Shown here in pieces: positions 20,121-30,072 of a DNA stretch of 64,000 nucleotides. The DNA comes from Cymbomonas tetramitiformis (Eukaryota; Chlorophyta; Pyramimonadophyceae; Pyramimonadales; Pyramimonadaceae), in the NCBI GenBank assembly GCA_001247695.2, contig LGRX02027129.1, positions 1-64,000 on the forward strand, given 5' to 3'. Each line of letters opens with the position of its first letter. Positions within the stretch are counted from its first letter, which is position 1. A program made the translations under genes and the position numbers. The notes below the pieces were generated by a model. The model was not told the DNA's origin and did not search any database. It was given only the letters and a program-made list of their open reading frames with translations.

Positions 20121-21212
20121 TGGCTACTGCCCGGTGGTCTGGTACTGTCACAAGTACCAAACTGTATGCTTAATTATGGGCACTAGAGCGGGTGTATGAG
20201 TCCCATGAAGAATTTAAAAAATCATTTAAGACCCTTTTAAATTATTGTTGATGCTGAAACTTACTCTCATCAACTTTAGGTATGTGTATGCGCGGCGTGC
20301 TTTTGGGGGATGTAATGCCATAAAATTTATTAAAATTTCTGGTACTGCCACAAGTACCAATCACGCGGTGACTTGAAAGGGCACGCTAGGTGGCCATGGG
20401 GTGGCATGCATGATGTCACATTTCATTATTGGGATATGTTCTAAGTGGTTTTTATGTGTTGTGCCATTTGAATGTCTTTAACGCTAGTATTGGGATTCAA
20501 TAACACCCAAGGGCATGATAAATTGGCCTCTTAGCATTTTTGGTGCAATATTCGGAGCGGTTTCGTACGTAAGTTCCATGTGTAGAATCCAAGTTTGGCA
20601 ACTTCTCATGCATGTAAATGTCTCGAAAAATGAATATGTGGGTTTACTTTGATGTCCTATCCATTCAGGATAGGACATAATATACTTATTTCATAATATA
20701 CTTATTTCATAGTTTTAGTGCCACGACTAGGCTAAAGAATCGACGATATCCCCCATACTTAAGGAATATTAAGTTGGGTCATTTGATGGAGGTTGGATTT
20801 TTAGCATGTCGCAATTTCAGCAAATGATAGTATGCCAACCAACCCATGATCACATCCATCATTGGCCATACTATACATCTTCAATTTGAGTCATCGCTGC
20901 GCTGATTTGAATCGCAAATCTGTTCGAATAAAAAATCGAAAGAAGCACCATGATTTCGAAGACAAGGGGGACACCACTTTGCAGCACAAAACTCCACATT
21001 GGTGGCAACATGCATCCATTGGGAGGGCTACACGTGACCTATGGACCAATGGGGCATAAGGCGACTCAGTTTGGGTCATAAAGGTAATGATATATCATGG
21101 ATAGCACAACCAGGATGGAGACGGACATCGAAAAAAGTTCTAGCGTTTTGGTACTTGTGACAGTACCAGATTCGATTCTGGTACTATGACTAGTACCACT
21201 GGGCAGTAGCCA
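20121..21212. mobile_element. Non-autonomous TIR DNA transposon, 1.09 kb
   Basis: The ends read TGGCTACTGCCC on both strands and the inverted repeat continues for about 46 bp (GGTACTGTCACAAGTACC) apart from a ~25-bp insertion in the right copy. AATA lies immediately outside both ends (20117-20120 and 21213-21216) as a possible 4-bp target duplication. The interior has no convincing gene. A third copy of the TIR motif lies inside at about 20341. Confidence 0.65.
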
Positions 21213-21362
21213 AATATGCCTGCAATATGTGTTCAATACGATGTATTGCACGCGTCCAGAAACGTAGGGTCTGTGAGGAAGACGTGAGACTGACATGGTT
21301 CATGGTGAGCGGGGTAGCGAGGGTGGTGGCGGTGGTGCTCTGGTGGGCGACGTTGGTGGTGG

Positions 21363-21783
21363 NNNNNNNNNNNNNNNNNNNNNNNNNNNNNNNNNNNNNN
21401 NNNNNNNNNNNNNNNNNNNNNNNNNNNNNNNNNNNNNNNNNNNNNNNNNNNNNNNNNNNNNNNNNNNNNNNNNNNNNNNNNNNNNNNNNNNNNNNNNNNN
21501 NNNNNNNNNNNNNNNNNNNNNNNNNNNNNNNNNNNNNNNNNNNNNNNNNNNNNNNNNNNNNNNNNNNNNNNNNNNNNNNNNNNNNNNNNNNNNNNNNNNN
21601 NNNNNNNNNNNNNNNNNNNNNNNNNNNNNNNNNNNNNNNNNNNNNNNNNNNNNNNNNNNNNNNNNNNNNNNNNNNNNNNNNNNNNNNNNNNNNNNNNNNN
21701 NNNNNNNNNNNNNNNNNNNNNNNNNNNNNNNNNNNNNNNNNNNNNNNNNNNNNNNNNNNNNNNNNNNNNNNNNNNNNNNNNNN
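21363..21783. other. Assembly gap of 421 N
   Basis: Run of N flanked by GGTGGTG-rich low-complexity sequence on both sides, so it probably spans a collapsed simple repeat. Reading frames crossing it are meaningless. Confidence 1.
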
Positions 21784-21860
21784 GGTGGGGGTGATGGCGG
21801 TGACACTGTCGCGTGTTTATCTGTGCTGACTGCTGTTACGCGATCAAAATCCTGAAATTT

Positions 21861-22170
21861 TCAGGAGTGGTTGCGTTCCCCTGTTACGTGGTAAGCGCTT
21901 TTGGCCACTGTTACGCGGCTGGCTTCTGTTCTGACCACTATTACGCGATCTGACCACTGTTACGCGATCGGAGCCTGAAACTTTCAGGAGTGGTTGCGTT
22001 CCACTGTTACGTGGAACTCTCTCTGGCCACTTTTACGCGGCTGGCTTCTGTTCTGACCACTGTTACGCGATCTGACCACTGTTACGCGGTCGAAGCCTGA
22101 AATTTTCAGGAGTGGTTGCGTTCCACTGTTACGTGGAACTCTCTCTGGCCACTGTTACGCGGCTGGGGCA
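21861..22170. repeat. ~123-bp tandem repeat, about 2.5 copies
   Basis: Units begin TCAGGAGTGGTTGCGTTCC at 21861, 21984 and 22106 and contain repeated ACTGTTACGCG words. No coding potential. Confidence 0.85.
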
Positions 22171-22229
22171 TGGGGGGGAAATAGCTACATTCAGGGTGGA
22201 CGGGTTGTGAAGCAAGACGCGTGTGACCT

Positions 22230-23230
22230 CTCTGCTGCCGCGCGTCACAAGGTGGTGCGTGCGCTCCAGGCGAATCAAGCGTTTGAGTTGATACGCGCGT
22301 TTCAGGTGATGCGCGCATTTCAGGCGAACGCGTCCTTTCGGGCGAACGCGCCTTTCCGGGCGCAGGGCGGAACGCGCATTGCGGGCGACACAGGTGTTTC
22401 GGGCAGACGCGCATTGCAGCGAAACGAGCACTCAATGTGATATGCACATTTCGGGCGAAGCGCGCCTTTCAAGCAAAAATACGCATTTCCGATGACATAC
22501 GCGTTTCAGGCGCTATGCGCATTCCTGGCGTCGTGCGCGCTTCGGGTGACACGAGCACTTCCAGTGACACATGCGCCCTACTGATACGCACGCTGTAAGC
22601 GATGTGCAAGCTTCGGGCGATAGATGCAACTCGGACTGCGTAAGCTGCGCCTTTCAGGTGATGCGCATTGGCCCGGCGCTGTGCGACATTCAGGCGATGC
22701 TCGCCATTCCGGTGAGGCATGCGTGTCGTCGATACGCTCGTTCCAGGCGCACTGTGAACTTCGGGTGGCGTTGCGCGAAACAAGCGGTGCGTGCGTCGCG
22801 GGCGATGCACGTGTTTCAGGCAATAGGCGCATTGCAGCAAATCGAGCATTTCAGGCGATGCGCACATTTCGTGCGAAGTGCGCCTTTCGGGCGAACATGC
22901 CTTTCAGGCGACACGCGCCATCCTGGTGATGCGCGCCATTCTTCTGGTGATGTGCGCCGTCTGGGCGAAACGCGCCTTTCAGCCGGTGTGCGTCGTTCAG
23001 GCGGTGCGCGCCATTCAGGCGAGTCGAGCGTTTCGGGCGATACACGTGTTTCAGGCGACAGGCGCATTGCAGCGAATCGAGCATTTCAGGCGATGCGCCC
23101 ATTTCGTGCGAACGCGCCTTTCGGACAGAGCGCGCCTTTCAGGCGGAACGCGCCTTTCGGGCCGCACGCGCCTTTCAGGCCGCACGCGCCTTTCGGGCCG
23201 CACGCGCCTTTCAGGTCGCACGCGCCTTCG
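22230..23230. repeat. 1-kb degenerate GC-rich minisatellite
   Basis: Dozens of diverged short units built on GCGCNTTTCRGGCGA. The most regular end (23115-23225) is an 18-bp unit alternating TTTCAGG and TTTCGGG. Open frames on both strands follow from the repeat and are not genes. Confidence 0.85.
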
Positions 23231-23239
23231 TCAGGCTTT

Positions 23240-23860
23240 TCAGGTGAGGGCAGGAGTCAGGAGTCAGGGAAATTGAGACAAGGGGAGTATAAGAGTGAGT
23301 AGTAGGGAAGAGCGCGCTTGCGGAGCCGGCAGGTCGCTGCTGCCGGTGGGCTGCGAGCTTGAGGGTGACGTGCGTCTGTTGTGGGCTGCTACCCACCAGT
23401 GAAGTTGTTTTCGCGGACCTGTACACCAAGCCATACAGAGCCTCCCTCAACCCGAAAAAGCAAGGAAAGGAGCACAGCCGCTTTGGCCCGGAGGCATGGC
23501 TGGAAGGGCCGAAAGCAGGTGTCGCAGTTGGCATGGCACTGACTGAAAAGGTCGCAGAGCTGCGCAAAGCTGGCGTCGCAGGCGCCATGGCTGCGAAGCA
23601 CTGTACCCGCGCTGAAGAGTCACCACAGAAGCACACTCAACAAAAGTTGCTGACCCAATCTGCTACAAAGTTTGAAAAACCATGTCAGGCACGCACAAGC
23701 TGGCCTGAAGTGCACTGAGCCTATGGCTGCCGTGTCACTTCGCGCGCGAGCCTGGTGCCATCACATAGGAGTTCACGCACAAGTGACAACAAAGGAGATC
23801 CGAGGAATATTTCAAAACCAACGAAGAGGTTCGGCACCCTGTTAGGTGACACCGTTCCAG
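23240..23860. other. Unassigned spacer
   Basis: An open plus-strand frame (23359-23718) has no recognisable domain. It may be a remnant of a mobile element, but I cannot support a gene. Confidence 0.3.
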
Positions 23861-23869
23861 CAGAACAAA

Positions 23870-24545
23870 ACAACACTTTGCAATTGGGCATTCACTGCGG
23901 CTCGCGTGTCGTGCGCCCGGGTCGCGGCACGAGCGGCTCCTGCGGTGAATGCCCCCAACCTGCCACAAGGCCTAGTTGGTGCCAAGCACGAGTTCGCGTC
24001 GAAAATTATGAAAGAAACTGCGGGCAAAGGCGTGCTTCGAGCACACGCATGGCAAAAAGGCATGGGTCAGGTGTCCAGACCCGAGCTGGCGCGTCGCCAC
24101 CCATGAATTCCCCCAACCTGTCATACAGGCCCGTCGGGGAATTCAACGCTGCCAACGCCCGCACGGATCGAATTCACAAAGACAAACACAATACAAACTG
24201 AGGAAACAACATGCGTTCGGCTGCAATGTTGTCAAAAGGGTGCAGTCAGGTGTCTGGACTCAAGCTGGCGCGCCGTCAGCCGTGAATTCCCACAACCTGT
24301 CACACAGGTCCGTTCGGGGAATTCAACGTTGCCACAGCCTGCGCAGGTCGAATTCACAAAGGTAGACATCATACAAACTGTGGGAAAAACATGGGTTCGG
24401 CTACAACCTCGTCAAACAGCAAAAGTCAGGTGTCACGGCTCGCGTCAGCGCGGCTACGGTTGTGCATTCCCAAACGCCGGTCACATACGCCGGTTTGAGC
24501 ATATTCAGCAAGCAAGCCCTGCGGGGTTCGAATTCGCAAAGTAAA
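23870..24545. repeat. ~180-bp tandem repeat, four diverged units
   Basis: Each unit contains CAACCTGTCACACAGG-, GGGGAATTCAACG- and GAATTCACAAAG-type blocks. The last block recurs at about 24169, 24351 and 24529, spacing 182 and 178 bp, close to nucleosome length. Confidence 0.75.
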
Positions 24546-24559
24546 TGGTGCGAAATATG

Positions 24560-25970
24560 GCACAAAAAGGCCGGGCGCATCGTGCACACACGTGAACACT
24601 GCTGAGAGTGCCTGTAACGGTTCGCCGTCGCGGGTGTGAATTATGATAAACGCAGCTTCGGGCTGTCTCGCCGCTACGCGCTCAACGGGGAAAATGCCCC
24701 TCTGTGAGAATTCGCGAGCGTGTTCTGAATTCGCGAACGTTTTCGGACAGCTGCGGATCTCCAGCGCTGCGGAACGGCAATATGCGGGTCTATTGCTGTG
24801 TCACGTAAAACATGCCAGGCGGCAACGCGCTTCTGCCGCGCCGGCTCGTGGATTCGCAAAACGGGCGCGGGTCTAACTTGTACTCGCGGACTGTAGATTC
24901 AGGCTCAGATGGAAGCATGAAAAGCAGAAAGGCAAACGAGCAACACAAGGGGGCAATTCACAGATAAAACAAGCACCCCGGCACGACTTCGCATATGCAT
25001 CAGAGTGGCGTGCCGGCACTCTGGGGATCCGAACCAGACTCTTACAAACTGCTAGTGACAAAGCTCTCATGTGGATTCGAAGCATATGTATGCGTATATC
25101 GCATTTAATACTAGGCCACAAGAGGCAAATATCACTGTCCCGCAGAATGGTTTTGAAAGGTTCGGATCTGACTTTTCGAAAGCAGGAGCTAGCTAAATAC
25201 TCAAGCGAGCATAGTGGAAGTCCGTGAATGCCATTGTCGTTTCGGGTGCCCTGTGACCATTGGTTCTCAGTGACAGCGGCGTTTGGTGTCCGCGCGCGCT
25301 TGCGTTTGCCCTGTCATGCATCGCCGAGACGTCATGTGTGGTCATGTCGTGATGTCACTTCGCGTGATGTCGTGCTTGACGCTCCGCGGTGCTCGCGGAT
25401 CGGCACGGGCTGGTCGCGGCGACGTCGATGTAGCGCTTGGCGAGGCGTCGTGCATGATTTATACTGGGAGGGAGATCTGAGCTGGAGGGTGAACGTGATA
25501 TGCTCCGGGCGCTCGAGCGGACAATGAACTGGGGTAGGACCGTGACTGAGGGGGGAATGACATTTACTGAAAAAGGGGGTCATGGTTGGGGCGTTTGCTG
25601 ACGGCTGAGACGGGCGCGATGGGGGCAAGTGCGGTGGGGTCTGACATGGGCTGCGGTAGCGTGACTAAATATGGGGGGTCCGACAGGCCTTTCAGGGGTG
25701 CCCGAGGGACCCCTTCTAAGCGTGTTTGTTGTTGTGACAAGGGGACGGCTTCGGCAATCTCTTCCTCAGACAATTCAAGACCTGAAACACAAGAAGAACA
25801 GCCCGCAGTTCATTACAAATTAGGGTTTCGTCCCCAAGAGTTTACATTAAGGTTGGGCATTCCACCTCAACCGCTAAGCATTCCGCAAAGCAAACTGTCT
25901 ACGCCATCGTGACGTTACATTCACAACATCCAGACACGGTCTGCGCCTCTGCCATAAGGGGCGTAACCGG
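24560..25970. other. Gene-free spacer
   Basis: A small inverted repeat sits near 24978-25018 (CGGCACG...CGTGCCGG). I see no gene, RNA or complete element. Confidence 0.4.
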
Positions 25971-25974
25971 TTGA

Positions 25975-26130
25975 CCTGAGGTCCAACTGGTTGGAAGTGA
26001 TTAGTGCGAATTGATTTACTGGTTGGGGTTAGTTAGTTAATAAAAATGAAATTGATTTGCTGGTTAGTAAGAATTAATTCCGATTTTTGTACTGGTTAAC
26101 TGGTGGTATAACTGGTTACTGCCGATTTTG
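25975..26130. repeat. TTACTGGTTAGT-rich repeat, first copy
   Basis: Shares long blocks (TTAGTGCGAATTGATTTACT, GTTAGTTAGTTAA, CTGGTTAGTAA) with 28530-28700. The two direct copies flank the chromodomain-BED gene. Confidence 0.6.
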
Positions 26131-26360
26131 AGTATGGGCCATACAATTGCATTAAATGCAATTTATTCGAGGTCAGACTCGACCCATACATATATGTATG
26201 CATATACATGATGCACCACATATGAAAGTTACTCCTGATTATGATGTCCTCACTCATGGCGAGCATATACGAAACGTTAATAATGAAAATCCCAGCGTAC
26301 TATTACCAATTACCGCACATTTTACACTAATTTTCTCCACCGGCCAGGCCATCAACTTTA

Positions 26361-26495
26361 CGAGGAACGTTACTAGCAACTATTCTTCCTGTCTTGGGAG
26401 GTTGTTGCGTTCACCACATCTCACATCGTCGTGAGGAACGTTACTAGCAACTATTCTCCCTGTCTTGGGAGTTTGTTGCGTTCACCACATCTCAC
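26361..26495. repeat. ~71-bp tandem duplication
   Basis: Two adjacent copies beginning GAGGAACGTTACTAGCAACT and ending CACCACATCTCAC, differing at a few positions. Confidence 0.85.
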
Positions 26496-26949
26496 TTAAT
26501 AATCTGGCTTATGCGGAATGCTCTCATGGGTACATGGGAACAACACTAGGATATAAGATATAGCTCGAGACCCTGCTCGAGATATTGCTCGAGACACTTA
26601 TTCTATTGCACACCGCACAAATGTAAGGGCAATATGAATGTAAATATGTAATATCACAATATTGTTTACATGCTTTCGTGACAACATTGTAACACAATCA
26701 AACACTACTATGGGTTCACATAATCTACGAACCTGTTCAGATGCTACAGTATGCTCCACAGTGTTGGAGGTGCGGTGTGCGGTCGGCGGTGTGCAATCTA
26801 CAAGATGCCCAATTCATGTGTGCATGCAACGCGGTGCCCTCCAACGTGGGTAACTGGTGCAGTTGTGATCTGTGCAAACCCGATAGTCCCGAAAAGCAAC
26901 AAACCATAATATGCTTGTAAAACACTACGTATGAGAAACGCGAGCAAGA
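26496..26949. other. Spacer downstream of the hAT-like gene
   Basis: Holds repeated CTCGAGA words near 26562-26600 but no gene. The missing transposase C-terminus is not found here. Confidence 0.4.
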
Positions 26950-28152
26950 TCACAAAATATCAAGGGAACACGCAAATATCAAGGTTTCCGATCCACATTG
27001 TTGTGAACTATCACTGAAAGTGAGCTCACGTTTATGTGACATGCGAGTGATCTCCTTCTTCACCTTCGTGTGGCCAGGGGGCTGGTAGGCCCCACGAGTC
27101 GCATCCCGCCACGTCCATCGATACTCCTCGTCCTCCAACAAGGCCACATGCCGTTTTTTCTTCGCGACCCAAAAACTCAACTTCTCGTCGATGTCCGCCT
27201 TGCGAGTTTCAGACCAAACACTTCCCTCCTTTCCTGTCAGCGTGTTAGATTGGTTGGGCCCACGTGAAACCTCCGAAAGTGACACGACCTTCTCCTCCTT
27301 CTCCTGTCGAATTCTAGCGTCGACCTCCTTCCAGACCTGGTTGTGCATGTACAAACAATGGCTCTGTAATCCACTAGGGCAGGCGCTCCTAGCGATAGTT
27401 CCCCCACACTCCTTCGTGGGATCATCCTTTGATGGCAGCGTACAAAACACATGGGTGGTGTTGGCCACACCCTCCCTGAAATAAGCCCACCAGGGGGAGG
27501 TGCGCTTGGACTTCTTGTTTTTCAACTGCGCCTCTTGTCGTTGGCGTTCAGCCTCAATCTCAGCTTCCCTCGCAAGCGCTGCCGTTGACTCGGGCGCATC
27601 CCGCGCAGCTTGCTGTTTCTTGGCCACCGCAGCCGCTGCCTCTTCATTCTTGTCGAGTTGCTCCTGGTCAAATCTGCTGATGTACTCCTCCGCACCTACA
27701 ACCATGTTCCAAACACGCAAAGGCGTTCAGTAAGATGACACAAAATAACGAACGACTTTGTTGCAGCATCCCTCTCCCAAATTCATTTTCCCACTATCAT
27801 CGATACGCAATAGAAGAACGCAACGCGCGAGCACAGGCATATTTGGAAACCCTAAATTGTTGAGTTCCTTGCTGCGCGCACCTGCAAGGTGCTCGATCGG
27901 CTCCCAAGTGTCATCCTTTGCGCCATACCCTTTCCAACGCACCAACCACTCACGGCGGCCTTTGGTCCACCGCATGGCGATGATATCCTCAATAAAGTAC
28001 TCCTCCAAGCCGCTAGCGCTGTCCGCCAAATGCTTGCGGGTTCGCTGAATCCCGCCCTTCTTACCGTCCACGACAGCTGAAACCTCCGCGCTCCCACCTC
28101 TAGGACCGCCCTTGGAAGTTTCAGACGTCAACTTTTTCTTCATACGTCCCAT
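26950..28152 (-). CDS. Chromodomain-BED-hAT transposase-like protein, 3'-truncated
   Basis: Two exons, 28152-27882 and 27695-26950, joined by a 186-bp GT-AG intron at phase 1; the join restores a full chromodomain end (EHLAG|AEEYISRF) and gives 338 residues from an ATG. A chromodomain spans about 47-100 (LVRWKGYG, DDTWEP). An acidic coiled segment follows, then a BED-like zinc finger with C175, C187, H203 and H208 and an enlarged Cys loop. Residues ~265-320 (FWVAKKKRHVALLEDEEYRW onward) match the start of hAT transposases. The catalytic DDE and dimerisation regions are missing, so it is a truncated transposase or a domesticated chromatin factor. Chromodomains bind methylated histone tails; their joining to a hAT enzyme is unusual. 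Confidence 0.75.
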
Positions 28153-28529
28153 CCTTAACCTTCGGTTCCAGCACAGCGTATACCTTTCTGTACAGCGGAC
28201 TGCTGTTTACAACGGAACGGTCACTCGACTGGCCAGAAACCATTCATATCAGATATCTTGGCTCGTGTGAAGACAATTCAACATCGGAGTGTCACACGCG
28301 TGAGCATCAGGATGTCGGATGTCGTCTCGCGCTCCGACAATACAGTATCGTTTCGGCAGTCTCAAGTCTGCGCTGCGTCTCGAGTCCGTCGGAAAATCGA
28401 AAATTCCAAATTCGAAATTGCAAATTCGTCATTTTCAGATTTTTCGCCCACGTGGACCCAGGGGGGGTGATTAACTGGCAATTAATAAATTTTTTTTTTT
28501 GGGGGGGTCAGCTCGTTACTGCCACTAAG

Positions 28530-28700
28530 TAGTTAATTCGATAATAAAATTGATTTACTAGCTACAAACGGTTAGTGCGAATTGATTTACTAGCTAGGGT
28601 CAGTTAGTTAGTTAAAAAAAAATGATTTACTGGTTAGTAACAACAACTGGTAGTAACTGGGTCTAACTAGTTAAGTGGCCTAACTGGTTACTGTGGTTAC
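28530..28700. repeat. TTACTGGTTAGT-rich repeat, second copy
   Basis: Direct-orientation partner of 25975-26130. It could be the terminal part of a larger element containing the transposase-like gene, or an unrelated dispersed repeat. Confidence 0.6.
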
Positions 28701-29490
28701 TCTGCCACGGCCTCTACCAGCCGAGCGTGGCTGCGGGCATTGGTTTTGGTGGTGTCCCCACTCATTACAATTCCAACATTGCAGTTGGCTGCCACGTCCA
28801 GCCTGACTGGGTGGAGGGGGCGGAGGTGCCCCAGGAGCAGCAGGACGAGTCGCAACGAAGGCACCTCGGCCCAGGCCCTTGGTCCGCCCTTTGGCAGCCG
28901 CGGCTTGCACAACGTGAAGCTTTTTTATAGAACAGGAGATATATGGCAATATATTGACTGTCACTGAGCGGAAAAAGGCAGTCGTGTCAAGCTGGTGAAG
29001 TCTAAAGTTGATAATAACAAATGTTGAGTAGACTTTAGGGTTCGGGAGCCGGTGACACAGTGACACGGACAGCACTGCAAGTGACAGCCAGGCGAGGGGT
29101 GACAGAAAGGTGCACCACTGCTCCCCCCTATGGGGGGATAGTTGGCATCTCCGTCACTTTTCCGCCTTCACTTCTTTCTCAGCTTTTCTCATTAACTTTT
29201 CGTCCTGTTCATCCTCTGCGTATGATTTTCGTTCGAGTTTCTCGCACATCTTCCAACCAACTTCCCGTCCCTTGTTTGAAACAAACGCCAAAATCTTCGC
29301 GCGAGCTTTGGCGCGTGCGACGCCTTTCACTGCAGTCTCGGAGAGAAATTCCAGGGCCAAGGTGACGGATTCAGGCAGCTCCACACCTTCTAACTGCTTC
29401 TTGGCATCAACGAGCGCCAACTGAGAAGCAGAGTGCGCCACGAAGTGGTGTTGGGTCTCGAGGTACTGCTTACGCGGTCCTTTGTCCTTT

Positions 29491-29753
29491 TCTGGAATAT
29501 CCAAGTTCACAGATAATAGTGTGTGCTGTGAAACTGATATAGATAAAACTCTCCTAATAAATAAACCCTAAGCTAGATATACCCCGAACGGTGACAGAGT
29601 CGGAACGGCTACGGTCCTAGCTACCTGTGACACCTTGGTGTGTCACAGTACGGGCTTACGGTCAGTCACAGGTCCAGTGTTGGCTACCTAGTAATCTGTC
29701 ATAGGGGCCTGCACCGGGACTCCCGGTCAGGGCTGCCTACACAGATTTCAGCA
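29491..29753 (-). repeat. 3' LTR of the gag-only element
   Basis: 263 bp, near-identical to 32772-33034, starting TGCTGAAATC on the element strand. Confidence 0.92.
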
Positions 29754-30072
29754 CACCACCCCAGCACTGTGGGTGGTGACTGACAGGCAAGTCCGAGATA
29801 CCAAATAAGTTAGGGCAGGAGCTAGGGTGACAAGCCTAACTGCTATACCAACTGTGCAATTCTGATACACAAATGGAAACCCTCTAGCCGGCACAAGTGC
29901 AGAAACATACAGGCATACAGGTCCTGCTAAACTACTGAAAGGCACGGTGCCAGCAAGTCAGATTAACGGATATAAGGAGTCAAAGTAAAAACCAATTGAA
30001 GACCATGTTGAGGCCAAAGCACATCTCAGCACACCACCAGAAGGTGGTGCACTGCCAGAACCAGGAATAAAA

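Noticed and set aside
21227..21855. Open frames through 21363-21783
   Set aside because: They are open only because the gap is N.
22571..23302. 243-codon Arg/Ala-rich open frame
   Set aside because: It lies wholly in the degenerate minisatellite; several frames on both strands are open there for the same reason.
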